A stretch of 64,000 nt of DNA, from the NCBI GenBank assembly GCA_026419785.1, contig JAODTK010003643.1, forward strand, positions 124,001 to 188,000, in the 5' to 3' direction. Origin of the DNA: Sclerodactyla briareus (taxonomy: Eukaryota > Echinodermata > Holothuroidea > Dendrochirotida > Sclerodactylidae). A model generated the notes under the pieces. The model did no database searches, was not told where the DNA came from, and saw only the letters and a list, made by a program, of their open reading frames with translations. Positions within the stretch are counted from its first letter, which is position 1. Every line of letters begins with the position of its first letter. A program made the translations under genes and the position numbers. Of the stretch, positions 12,561-24,359 are shown in pieces.

Positions 12561-14810
12561 CCTAGCAAAAATAAATGATTCGTACAGAATGATGTCTAAA
12601 AACTTTCCCAAGAAATCTTTAAAAACCTGACTAAAAATGTTAAGTCTCCGACTTTTGAAACAGCTAGATCGCTCGCGAAACTAACGATATATACAATGAA
12701 CATCTAGGCGAGTGCTGCACGAACGATTGGCTGTCATCAGCATCACTTACACTACGTTGTTACCGGATCGCAGCCACTATAATAGTGCTACATCGTGCAG
12801 CCTTCGAATCGTTGGATCCATATGCACGTATGACTGGTGCTTGTAGTACGTGTCAATTTCGGCGGCCGCACACATCGGTTTCAGCATTACATATACCCAT
12901 TCACAATGTCCTTTTCTTACAAAAAATTCTAGTACTAAGAACACATTTTGGTTCATTGTCAGTAGATGAATGTTGAACCAATTTCAGGACGTTGTGAGCA
13001 TTCCCGTTAATTCAAGTATTATGGGACCAACTGACCAACGTTAGATACGTGGTTGTTTTCATTCCAGAAGTCCTTCCATTTCAAATAAAAAGTAAATTCC
13101 TCTTACCATTAACACTGCTGGGAAAATTGAATAAGGAACCAAAAAACATGCGTGCAATTCTTCTCATCAGCCCTGAGGATATCGCCACTCATTTCAATTG
13201 CCGTAAATATTTTTCGAATTTTGAGGCAAACTAACAATTGTATTTTCTATCTCTCACATGGGAATTTTCTGCAACATATACATCAACGGTCAGTGACATC
13301 GACGCTATCAATGTTCGGCAGTGTAGCGCGAGGTGTCATTGGTTAGTCTAGTGATGAAATTACAGTGCTCTTATTAGCTGGGGCGTCAGATTTCTGGCTC
13401 ACAGTGGGGTACCACAACCATATACCGTTTCCGCGAAATAAAAGGGTTTTTAATACAGACCTGTACATGTTTGGTAATTGCATTGCGTATATAAGAATCG
13501 TGGGTCGCAGGCGTGTAGCTTCCACAGATATATATTATTCCCCTGCATCTGTGAACACTGTAAAAAATGAAGACAATTTGAACACGGAAAAATTGATTTC
13601 ATCCAAAATATTTCTATATAGGCGCAAAGTGGTATACAAGGTGAGCTTGAAGTTGAATTGACCTGTGTGATACACAGCTGTGTGTTGTCCAGTATAAAAA
13701 GTAACAATAACATCCTGAAGTTGTTCTAGAATATACTGATACGGGACCAGCGCCGATACCTGTGCCAGGGGATCGGTAATACCGGTTCCGCAAATAATAA
13801 GTACCGCGCAACCCTAAAACGGTATAGATATATCGATAGATACAAGAACTGTCTGACAGTAGCCACCCACCACTTTGACCTAATAACCCTGGACAGGACT
13901 GCTGAAGTCACCTAAAGAACCGTTGTTTACTCTACCCTAGTATATTGCGTAGTTGCTTCAGTTGTCTGCAATAGATGCTAAAAACAAATGGCCTGAGTGC
14001 CCTTTTTATTTCATTCTTGGCCGGGGTGCCCTTCCAATGGCCTTTATGCCCTATTATCCACTGGAAACCAATGGCCATTTTGCCGTGCCCCTTTAGATTC
14101 TTATTTCGTAGCCTGCAGTATGATATATTGCAAGCCACGCCAAGTAGCCGGTCCGATACCCCGGCCGTGGCAAAGGGAAAAGCTGAACTAGGACTGATCA
14201 ATATCTATTCAAGAAGCGGGGAACCATCAACAATTGGGGGAACAGTCACACTCACAGATTTCATCATACCCATAATACAGTGACCTGGTGTGCTTCCGGA
14301 GGAAGTGATCAAAATATTTCGATAGGGGAACCTTCATATGATGCATTTTGGAGACAGTTCCGGTCATTGAGGATTCAAGGCTAGCCTGGGAATGCAGGGA
14401 TTCCAGGGAATCACTTTAGTTTTAGCATTATCTAAGCAGAAACAATACCGTGCTAGCCAGAAAGAATTTTCGAAAAGATGTACAGAATTCTCCCGAGCCC
14501 GTTGAGAGATAGTTAGGGTATTGTTAATTTACGGAGATGGTAGAGAAATGCAAGTAGGGGCGGTAGTGTGTGGTGTGGTTTTTGGATTAGGGTGCGGGTA
14601 CCAAACCAAACAGACTTTCAATCAGCCAAGTTAAAAAAATGAACTCTACCATCCCTCCCTTTTCCTTTCTTGGAAAATTGTCAAATACTCATGCTCGCGT
14701 ACGGTAGGAGCTACGTATTACAATTTCAATGCTTGTAATTGTGGTCAAGACACCTGTTGGAAAAACAAAAGTATTACTTGCCACTTTTCAATTTACTGCA
14801 CTTCCATTAT
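12561..14810. other. no gene recognised
   Basis: Several overlapping short frames occur between 13,300 and 14,280, but none has a recognisable domain. The block at 13,990-14,090 resembles the repeat style at 12,420. Confidence 0.35.
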
Positions 14811-14889
14811 TCAGGGCTTGTTTGTTCATTAATCGACTATTCCAATTTCAATCGATTATTCGATAAATCATTAATCGCGCACAGCCCTA
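14811..14889. mobile_element. very short terminal-inverted-repeat element (about 79 bp)
   Basis: The left end CAGGGCTTGTTTG is matched in inverted form by the right end CGCGCACAGCCCTA. Inside are inverted ATTAATCGA-type words (CATTAATCGACTATT and AAATCATTAATCG). AGGGCT-type ends recall hAT derivatives, but I see no clear target duplication, so the class stays open. Confidence 0.45.
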
Positions 14890-17040
14890 GATGGATTTGT
14901 TTTCGCAAACAGACTGACATGACCCATCCATTAACCATGCTCCTTACTGTACAGTAGGAAAACAATTTTGTAAATAGGGGCTATGGATCCATGTAAGGCA
15001 GGCCTAGGGGCCCCCCCCCCAAAGGCTATTACTTAGAATTATTGTGACGTACGTATGGGCTGTCAACGGTGTCCACCTTCACCATCCTTCCCACAAAGAT
15101 TATCTATGTGCACCAATTGGATTTTAAGCTCAACAATTCAAATTGAATGGTGACATTACCATTTTGCTTATCATATGCCCTGTCCTCTACATTGGTCCAG
15201 TTTTCGGATAATTTCCTTAGTGTGAATGATAAAATATATAAACCATCACCACACAGGGAAATTTACCCCACCTTCAGGAATGATGGGATGCTTCTGGTAT
15301 TAAACAATTGCACAATTTGGGCCTTAGACGGTTCAATGAAGCCCTAGGAATGTTAAAATATAAGACTTTTTCCTAAAAGCCTAATGCACTGAGTAAATTA
15401 ACCTAGTCAAAAACATGTCCTCATTTTGACACCAGAATTCCCAAACCCTCAACTTGCAACCATCAGCGTCTGAAAACACAAGCTGGTGTCGCATCGCGGA
15501 ATGTTCCTCGAATGATTACTGCTACGCACATTAGGACCTGCATGTATTCAGTTTGCACACAAAACTATAAGCATATATAATTTCTTTCAAAAAACAATTC
15601 CCCCTAAATTGCTACAGAGTGTCTGACACTAGGCTAGGGTAAAGTGACCGTATTCCGACCCCCTATGGAACTTTGCATAGTCATTTTAGAAGGTGAAATG
15701 ACATAATATGTGTTCAAAATGTTTTCTGTTACATTGTTATAGGTCACATGTCACCATGAAAAATATGAATTCAGCCCTTTCCTCTTCAAGAAAGCAACCC
15801 TAAAACTGAGTGTTTGCTGCCGTATTCACCCCCATTGACCAGTATTCAACTTCGAAGACCAGTATTCGAACCCTCTGTTCATTTTAACCCCCAAATTATC
15901 ATTTAGTAGAGTGCAAATTCATAAAGTGAACATACTAACTAACCACAATTCGACTATCTTCACGGTTTATTTATCATAATGCAACTAATATTACAGAACA
16001 AACTTTATGAAGCATTTTAGAAGCGAATTTAGGCTCATGTTTCAGCTTTGTTTTGTTTTTAGGTCAGTATGGTCAAAATACACACATTTCAATGCAAATT
16101 CAATGATTAGGATTATTTCCTAAAATAATCAGAATTTCTTTGCAAAATTACTTGCTAAATGATTGACAGCAATGCCACTTGATAAATGACCCAAAAAATT
16201 AAATTCAAATTCATTTACCAGATGTTTAATAAAACGGATGACCCCAGGGGGTTGAATAATGGGCAGCAGATCCAGATACGGTTGGACCAGATTGACCCCC
16301 TCCCAATTTCCTCAAATTTCCCTTGCAAGGTCTCTTTATCGGAAATATGGTTATTGATTGCTGCAATATGAAATGTTAGCTCAACAACTCCATGATTTTG
16401 AGAAACCAGTCCTCTCCAAAAATGATATGGGAAATTAAACTTCACAACATTCCTCCAAGTTCCCTATGGGACCCTGTAAGAAAAGCTGTTTTTAAAGGAA
16501 TTTCCAAAATTCTATGAACAACATCCCCAAAGCTTATTTCTTCAAAAAGAATGGCATGAAACTGCATGACAAAGCAAGCTGAGGAAGTTGCTCTTTTGCT
16601 TTTGATATGGTTTTCTTGAAATGGAGTCTCAAATCAGTGAATAATATGGATATTGTATGACAAAGGGGGTGAAGGACTGTAGGGGGTGAAGACTGGTCCA
16701 CTCTACCTAGGCCTACAGATTTCAAACGTTGTGTACCGCAGCACACTTTGTTGATTTGGCATTGGCTTGGCACCGCTCCAGTCCATGTGGGGTGGCATCA
16801 GTCAATCCCCCCCGGGGTATGGCAAACATAGGGCTGTAGCTCAGAATGGTCAAATTTGCATGGCGGATCTGGTGGTCAGGAGACGTTTTGACCTAGTCCC
16901 AATCGGAACCTCCAATAATTCGTTTTACGGTTCCTATCTCTAGACAATGGTAACTGATCACTTAAGCGACCCAAAAATGGGCGTCAAAGATTTACAAGGT
17001 CCACACTCATGCTGTTCGTGCAGAAATGACAACGGATTCA
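14890..17040. other. no gene recognised
   Basis: AT-rich DNA with no recognisable frame. Around 15,650-15,880 the phrase GTATTC followed by C-rich words recurs irregularly. A C run lies at 15,009-15,019. Confidence 0.4.
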
Positions 17041-17061
17041 AGCTGTTTTTCTTTTCTACAG

Positions 17062-17234
17062 GATATTCTGATAAGGAACTTTTTCCGGTCGACAAAATTG
17101 ATATTGATGATATGTCTTACCAGAGAAGTCTGCTAACGGATCCGAACTGCTACAAAGCACCTTTCGATAGCAACATTTGGATAGGAATGCTGTTTGAATG
17201 TATTTCGATAACAACGATAATTTTGCCTGAGTAG
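17062..17234 (+). CDS. candidate exon, ionotropic-glutamate-receptor-like segment
   Basis: A strong 3' splice site (a CTGTTTTTCTTTTCTACAG tract ending at 17,061) is followed by an open frame of 57 codons ending in TAG at 17,234. The peptide includes GYSDKELFPVDKIDIDD and then CYKAPFDSNIWIGMLFECI. The piece PFDSNIWIGML resembles the start of membrane helix M1 in ionotropic glutamate receptors and invertebrate ionotropic receptors, where a PF...W pattern directly precedes a hydrophobic run; here ISITTIIL follows. No second exon was found, and no GT donor lies clearly at the end, so this could be an isolated exon, a pseudogene scrap or chance. Similarity is judged by eye over about 20 residues only. 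Confidence 0.3.
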
Positions 17235-17239
17235 TATTT

Positions 17240-20025
17240 CCCGATCAGACATGTTTAATGAATAATATCAAATGTGTAGTTTCAGAATTACTTTTTTATC
17301 ATAGCATTGGTTGGGTGATGTTTCAGGCGATATTTCGTTATTGTTTATCATGATAAATTGAACGAGTTCAGTCAAGTAGTTTTGGCAGCCCCTGTGACAT
17401 TAGAGTGACTGCGGATCCTTATTCGGATCCCCGCTTCACGGCCTTAAACGGAAGAGGTTCATTTTCGTATATCGTAGTAGTTTGCGTTAACCCAATAATG
17501 AATGTGAAGTTTACAATTTTTTTTCTATGAGTTGAGCATCTTGGCCAATAAACTTTTCGTGAACGTGACATGAATTTTTGTGACTACGGTAATTTGAAAA
17601 AATACTTTCAGACATTCATTTGTTATTCTTTCCAATTATTATTTGGCTAGTTGCCAGGTTTTCTTTCTGAAAGATCTGATTTAACGTAGGTTCGAGCAAA
17701 TTTGCAATTTATGTAAAACGCATCTAGCCGGTACCGCACGCCTCGGAGACCTAGGTGTTATAGTAAAAAAACACACCTGAAAGGCTTTACATTTAAAAAA
17801 CTGTGGGTCTAAAACACACTGTTTGGTTGAAAATCTTGCCCCGTTTAACTGACTCTTTAATGATGTAATTCAGAAACTATATTTTATGTTTGCAGAGTCA
17901 AGAATGATTTATATTTTCTTAATTCCAAATTCCAATGCCTAATTGTGCCATTTCAAAATCATTCTTATCTGTGGAATACAGTGTGCACTGTTCATGTTGA
18001 CTGTAGTGAAGTAAGTGAACCCACTGAACACAGTCACTATTGGGACTATTTGACCCATCCCTGCCTCTTGCTTACCCACACACAGGCCTCACACACAGTC
18101 TCTGCTGTTTGCTAGCTTGTGTTACTGACATATATCGACAACATCCACAACGTAGTAGCCTACCGTACTGTACGATAGGGAAACAAATTCACATATTGCT
18201 GGTGAAAAGTAAATTTATCATTTATCACATGCCTTCCCACTTACCCGCGCGTAGAGAAAACATCGAACCTGAGCCTCCGGGAATCACAGACTTTTGTATT
18301 TCTTACATGGTTTCTCTGATAACAACATCAACTCATCTTCAGCAAAAATATCGTCGCGCGAAAGAGTTTTGCTGCATACACCGCGTTACACGGAAGGCGA
18401 ATATTTTGTATCGAAGTACACTGACAGTTCGTGGGCCTCTGATTGGGTAAAATTCTAATCTACAGTTAGATTTCCACGATTCTAAATCTACAGCACTCTT
18501 TCGGAGCAGATTTTTAAGGGTATAATTTTATTTAATTTAAATCTTTACTTCGATTTAATTTAAGTCTTCTCCTGTTAAGAGAGCAAGATCCATAATCAGC
18601 TATACGCCGGAAATCTAGTCGATTCGTCCTACACTCCATAGTTGTCATATATCTGTGTAACGAACTGCATCCACACACTGCACCACCTAACATGAGATAT
18701 CTTGCACATACGCTTTCAGATGCTAATGTTTCAATTATTTTTTGCCATTTATGCAGATGATAGATCGCTGAGCGAAGAATTGGAGCGCACACTACAACAC
18801 TGGCCCGAACCCTCGCCCACGACAAAAGGTCAGCTTGAATCATACCGTTCATAGTATCCGCGATGCACATACGTACTACCGGCACCACGATACAGACACG
18901 AAGCATAGCTAATAAGGTCTCTTCTCAAACAAAGTTCAGTATAAAACCCAAACTTGTGTGTCTGCTCCCATTCATGTCTTTCATCAAAAACGTTTTTCAC
19001 GCAGAAACTCCGATACGGTCTTATCTTGAACGCAAAGGGTGTCAATGAACAGACTCTAACGAGCTAATTGGTAGTATGGTAAGAGACCGACTGCACGGAC
19101 AGATTACTGCAACCATTGGTACCAGTTGATTCACCCAAACGGGGCAATCAATACTAAGTTTTTTGACCAAAAACTCTTCTTCTTGTTTCTCCTAGTAAAG
19201 ACTTAAGGAAGGGCAGGAATAATTACATCTGCAATTTTTTGATCATGTTTGTAATGTTACGTTCCCACTTTAGATTTGTTTAGCTCAATTTATGAATCAT
19301 TTAATGTACATTCATGGTATGGATTATTAAACTCTCGATCCTACCCAATACGTCAGTGGATCTGGCAGCTGTTCAGGTGCTGAGTGAAAATAATAGCCGA
19401 CGCAACAGTGGCAACTTCGTAGACCGTGCAGCTGAATGCATTGGTCTATGCGTGCTTGTTTTTTGCCACTGGCAGTTTCGAGTCCTGCTCGTTAACACGC
19501 ATGGGTCTCATACTTGCTCTTTGGCCTGAGTGTGTACCTTTCTTTCAATTATTTGTAATGCTTTATTGAAATCAACCAATGACCCAATCGTAGAAACAAC
19601 AGGGCGATCGCAAAAGGTCTCGCCTGGTTGCGCGTCGTGCGCGATCGGTGGTTTTTATTATTCACTCAAAAACAACCACGAGTTCATGCAGACCATCGTC
19701 ATGTCAAACGACATCAATATTTTCACATATAACACATGTCCCCAGGTAAAAGCGAGGAAAGAAAACTGTTACAGTATTTTTGTAGTGTCCAATCAACCTA
19801 ATTAAACTGGTTGGGTAAGAGAGGATTTTGCTTGTGGGCAGCTTATAAAAGGAGTAAAATTGCACAAGGAGCTCTGGTTACCGTTCCTCATGCTTGCATT
19901 AACAGTAGCTATTATGCTTATGGAATTCCATCAATTCATGAACGTTCACACCTCATCAGATCCAGAAAATGTTCACAGAACCATACCTACTGATTTGGCG
20001 ACATTCATTAACCAAGTGAAATTGT
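17240..20025. other. no gene recognised; one weak exon candidate
   Basis: Plus-strand frame 19,530-19,744 ends at a consensus-like donor (CCCAG followed by GTAAAAG) and reads ...HEFMQTIVMSNDINIFTY. No family is recognised and no partner exon was found (about 0.15). The remainder holds only short, overlapping frames. Confidence 0.35.
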
Positions 20026-20029
20026 AATA

Positions 20030-20560
20030 AATTTATGCAAATTAGGCACATACAATGACCTCTACTGACCCCAGCTGTACTTTAAAATGATCAGTACAAA
20101 GGTGGATCACATCTACCGATTTTGTGGATCCCACAACTTTCAACAAAAATCGCATAAATTGCACATTAGACACATTAATACCTCCAGTGACCCGACTTAA
20201 ATTCCCCGGAACCATGGTAGCACACATCCACCAAGTTCGTGAAATCCGACAAACTAGACCACTCAATTAGCAAATTTTAGGCTGAAGCTAATCAGTTCAT
20301 CTACCTTCATCCAGGTCCTACATGCCTAACACATACCTGTAGCACATACGGTTCGGCATAATCTTTCAAACGAGCTTGAAAACAATAATAACTTACATAA
20401 AGTAGGCTAATTTCCCAACTTAATTAATTACTTCGCTGCCCAAAATCTAATAGATGGTGTACACCAACCCGGTGCTACACACAAAATTTTGTCATATTAG
20501 CCGACGGTTTTTGTGAGAAATCCTGAAACAGAAAGCGTGACAACACACACACACGCCAAA
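20030..20560 (+). repeat. dispersed repeat R, left copy (CA tail)
   Basis: It contains phrases found again in the same order and orientation at 24,360-24,965: ATTATTTACCTCCAGTGA-like words, CATCCA(C/T)CAAGT, a GCTGAAGCTAATCAGTTCAT-like block, ACATAAAGTAGGCTAATT, and a final GTGACAACACACACACACGC tail. The CA tail and the CCTCCAGTGACC wording recall the 300-bp-unit element elsewhere in the window, so the two families may be related. Confidence 0.7.
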
Positions 20561-20574
20561 GGACCATAAAGGGG

Positions 20575-21160
20575 GGGGGCGGGCGTTTTAAATCGCTCAT
20601 CGTTATTTTCAATGGAGCGTTCCATGCACGCGGGCGGGTGTTTCTCGAATCGCGTCAGTAGCGATTTTTTCACGCCCGCCCGCTGGGGTTAATTTTTTTT
20701 TTTTCGTAATCGATTTTCCGCAATTTCCCGCAATCTTACGGTTGTAGCCCGATATAATGGAGAAGTAGAGGACAATTTATGCTCAAATAAGTTCCAAAAA
20801 CATTCACAACTGTGGACACTAGGGATGAGGATTTTATACAGAGTGTCTTCTTTTTTTAATGGCCAGACACCTATCTGAACACATATTTACATGTTAACCA
20901 TTGATATGTCAAGTATTGCTAATTAAATCTCCAAAACCTGTCAAAGTGAAGTTTTTTAATAGTGGCCGTAAATCGTGACATTTGGAAACAATGCTTTTCA
21001 GAAAATGAACACCGTTAATTATAATAATAATAATAATAGTAACAAGATAGCGATAATAATGTAGGATACACGGTCTTCTATAGCGCATATACACACTAGG
21101 GGCGTGATTTCGAGAAAAAACGCCCGCCCGACCGCGTTGCATGAAAGGGTCACCGGTTAA
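20575..21160 (+). repeat. foldback complex, module A
   Basis: It starts CGGGCGGGCGTTTTAAATCG, the same wording as the start of module E, and is in the same orientation as E. Its interior has an imperfect ATA/ATAATA microsatellite at 21,018-21,062, far shorter than in module C. It ends at the CACCGGTTAAGCC junction. Confidence 0.75.
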
Positions 21161-21787
21161 GCCCGCGGCGGGCGAGGCGTTTTCCCGGGTCATGCACCTC
21201 TTCTCACCTTTAGTTGTGTATATTGCGCTATATAAGAAAGTGTAGCATACTATTATGATTGTTATTTGTTATTATTATTATATTCAAACACGGAACGGAT
21301 AGGCCTACTAGTGTTTAACCTAAACACCGCGGTGTTTAGTATTTCAAACCATTGTTTAAATGTCAACGGCGATAGCGCCTAGAAACAATTAAAATTCAAA
21401 ATGGACAGGTTTTGGAGATTTTTAATAGACATAAAATTGACACGTCAATGTTTAAACATGCAAATATACGTTCAAATAGGTGTCCGCCGTTAAAAATGGA
21501 GAGAATTGGTACAAGATCTATTACGAGGTTTGAACCAGGAGTGTTGCTTGGAACATGATCGGAACATAAACATTGCCCTACCTGCACGTATCGGGCTACA
21601 AGCCGAGTAAGATTGAGGGGGAATCCTCGGAAATCGAATTACGAAATACCACGCCGGCACGCTACCGTCCGATTCGAGGAAAACGCCTCCCCCGCCCGGC
21701 GTGCATGGAAAGGAGGAAAGGCCCATTGGAAATAACGGTGAGCGATTTCACCGGCCCCGCCCGCCCGCGTGCATGGAAACGCCGCTT
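21161..21787 (-). repeat. foldback complex, module B
   Basis: This is the reverse complement of modules A and E. It carries the ATT microsatellite (about 21,258-21,285), the GTTTAACCTAAACACCGCGG block, GACAGGTTTTGGAGATTT, and the GC-rich end up to GCATGGAAACGCCGCTTAAG. Confidence 0.75.
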
Positions 21788-22655
21788 AAGCCGCGTTCCA
21801 TCACGCGGCGGCGGGGACGGGCGGGCGGGCGTTTTGGAAGATTCTTTCAGTGCAAACGCGGGCGGCGTTTTCTGAGTCACGCACATCTTCTCACTTTTCG
21901 CGTGTATATGCGCTATATAAGAACGAGTGGAAACCTACTATTATTAATATTGTTATTATTAAGATTGTTATTATTATTATTGTTATTACTATATTGTTAT
22001 TATTATTGGTATTATTATGTTATTATATTGTTGTTGTGTCGTTGTTCATTGTCGGTTGTCGTTGCCGTTGTCGTTGTTGATCGTTGTCGTCGTTGTTGTC
22101 GTCGTTGTCGTGTTGTCGTGTTGTCAAACACGGACGCATTACTAGTGTTTAAACCGAAACACCGTGGTTTATTTTCTGAAACATGTTCTGAAGTCAACGC
22201 TTACGGCCCCCACCATTAAAACTTCACAATTGACAGGTTTTGCGAGATTTAATTAGCAAATACTTGACATATCATCCGTTTGAACATGTAATATGTGTTC
22301 AAATAGGTTGTATAGCCGTTGAATTTAGACACAATCTGTATAATATCTTATCCCTAGTGTTGAAACGTTATTGACGGGTTGTTGGAACATTATTTGAAAC
22401 TAATATTGTCCTCTACTCCCAGGTAGCCGCCTTCAAGCCGCGTAAGATGCGGGAAGGAAATCCCCGGGGGAATTGATGCGAAATACCACGCGAGACACCG
22501 AGGGCGGGCCCAACAAAAATCGCTACATGCCCGATTCGAGAAAACGCCACGCCAGCCCGCCCCGTCCGGCGTACTGGAAACGGCTCCTATGAAAATAACG
22601 ATGAGCGATTTTAGGAGACGCCCCCGCCCGCCGCGTGCATGGAAAACCGTGGCTT
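21788..22655 (-). repeat. foldback complex, module C with expanded microsatellite
   Basis: It has the same orientation as module B, so B and C form a direct tandem. It contains the longest microsatellite of the complex: TTATTA-type repeats (about 21,940-22,035) that grade into GTC/GTT-type repeats (about 22,035-22,125). It ends at the palindrome GTGGCTTAAAGCCAC (22,649-22,663). Confidence 0.75.
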
Positions 22656-23105
22656 AAAGCCACGCATGTCAACGATTACGGCCACCATTTAAAACTTCAC
22701 ATTGACAGGTTTTGGAGATTTAATAGCAAATACTTGACATATAGATCGGTTTGAACAGTAAATAGTGTTCAAAAAGGTGTCTAGCGTGAATATAGGACAC
22801 AATCTGTATAAAATCTCATCCATGTGGTGAAACAGATTATTCTGAATGTTGTTTGGAACATTATTTGACAAAATTGTCCTCTACTTCATTATCCGGCTTC
22901 AAGACGGTAAGATTGCAGGGAAATCCCCGCGGAATTTGATTGCGAAATACCACGCGGACACGCGGGCGGGCCAACAAATCGCTACTTGACCGATTCGAGA
23001 AAACGCCCGCCCGCCCGCCCGTCCGCTTACATGGAAACGGCTCTGTTGAAAATAACGATGAGCGATTTTAGACGCCCGCCGCCAGAGTGCATGGAAACGT
23101 GGCTT
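22656..23105 (-). repeat. foldback complex, truncated module D
   Basis: It joins the module internally at GTCAACGATTACGGCC, so it lacks the microsatellite half. It runs to the central palindrome GGCTTAAAGCC at 23,101-23,111. With the following module it forms the largest palindrome in the window, with arms of about 430 bp. Confidence 0.8.
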
Positions 23106-23990
23106 AAAGCCGCGTTTCATGCACGCGGGCGGGCGGGCGGGCGTCTAAAATCGCTCATCGTTGTTTTCAATGTGAGCCGTTTCCATGGCACGCGGGCGGG
23201 CGGGCGGGCGGACGGGCGTTTTCTCGAATCGGTCCGTTGAGCGATTGTTTCCCGCCCGCCCGCGTGTCCGCGTGGTCTTTTCGAAATCATTCCGGGATTC
23301 CCCTGCAATCTTACCGGCTGGAAGCGGATAATGGAGAGTAAGGGACAATTTTAGTTCAATAATGTTTCCAAACACATTCATAAGTGTTTGAACACTAGGG
23401 TGAGATTTATACAGATTGGTCTATATTCAACTGCTGACACCTTTTTAAGCACATATTTACATGTTTAAACCGATGATATGTCAAGTAATTGCTAATTTAA
23501 TCTCCAAAACCTTTCACTGTGACGTTTTATTAGTAGGCCGTAATCGTTGAACATTCGACCGATGGTTTTCATAAAATGAACACCGTGTTTAGGTTTAAAC
23601 CTAGTATGCGTCCGGTGTTTGACAACAACGTCAACGACCACAAACGACATGACACAACGACAAGACAAACGACACAACAACCAACTACACAACGGCACAA
23701 CAACAACAACGTCAACGACCGAGGACAAACGCACCGGACACACACAACAACACAATAATGAATAATACATACAACAATAATAATAACAATAATAACAATA
23801 TAATAAAACAATATCATCATATATGCTACATCGGATCTTATATAACGCATATACACACTACAAGTGAGACAGGTGCGTGCTCGCCGAAAACGCCGCGCCG
23901 CGGCGGGGCCTAACCCACGTGCATGGAAAAGAGTCTTCCAAACGCCCGCCCGCCCCAATCCGCCAGCGGGTGCCTGAAACGCAGCTTAAG
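23106..23990 (+). repeat. foldback complex, module E
   Basis: This is the inverted partner of module D. It carries several GGGC tandem runs (23,124-23,142 and 23,192-23,217), the GTTTAAACC words, and a CAACGAC/CACAACGACA and AATAATA microsatellite (about 23,618-23,815) complementary in composition to that of module C. It ends near ACGCAGCTTAAGAG (23,980-23,993). Confidence 0.75.
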
Positions 23991-24359
23991 AGTGGGTAGA
24001 ATGCCCTTGCATATTTCTCACCAAACACTTTCAGTAACAATTCGGTTTTCGACCGCGATTCTCAACCTGTTTCGGGCGATTGGTGGTTCATTCTGTTAGA
24101 ATATTAATTTATGTCGAACAATCATTGATACTAGTAGAGATATGAGAGAGAGCAATCGTCTAGTTTGCAGATGATAATATCAGAATCGTAGAAGTCATAG
24201 CAGGTGGTATAAAAATTGCCGCCGTTCCACATGAACGTTCTAACCAACATCCGCATCTCTAATTCAATGGACTGAATGTTGAACATGTCTAACTAGTTTT
24301 GCGAAATTGGGACTGAATAGAAAAATTGCTCAATTTATTGCAAATTGAACATTATTTAC

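Larger units (their letters stand above)
20575..23990. mobile_element. five-module foldback (inverted-repeat) complex
   Basis: Five copies of one module sit end to end as forward A, reverse B, reverse C, truncated reverse D and forward E. Junctions lie at TTAAG-centred palindromes at about 21,160, 21,788, 22,656 and 23,106. A full module contains, in order: GGGC repeats with ATCGCTCATCG; TTTCTCGAATCG; TCTTACGG plus GACAATTT; a phrase ending ATCTCCAAAACC; GTTTAAACC-type words; an AT/GTC microsatellite; and GCGCATATACACACT with CGCCCGCCCG. The complex lies between two copies of repeat R (20,030 and 24,360). No protein is encoded; long frames here are microsatellite or GC-repeat translations. 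It resembles foldback-type elements or a rearranged palindrome. Class assignment is inference. Confidence 0.8.

Noticed and set aside
18040-18450. 136-codon plus-strand frame
   Set aside because: No splice boundaries, no motif, and composition unlike a protein core.
21701-22219. 172-codon plus-strand frame with leucine/tyrosine runs
   Set aside because: It is a translation of GGGC repeats and of the ATT/GTC microsatellite in the foldback complex.
23569-23958. 129-codon minus-strand frame with hydrophobic runs resembling membrane segments
   Set aside because: The hydrophobic runs come from the AAT/CAACGA microsatellite of module E.
20575-23990. Telomeric or subtelomeric array
   Set aside because: No TTAGGG-type repeat; the GGGC runs belong to dispersed inverted modules.
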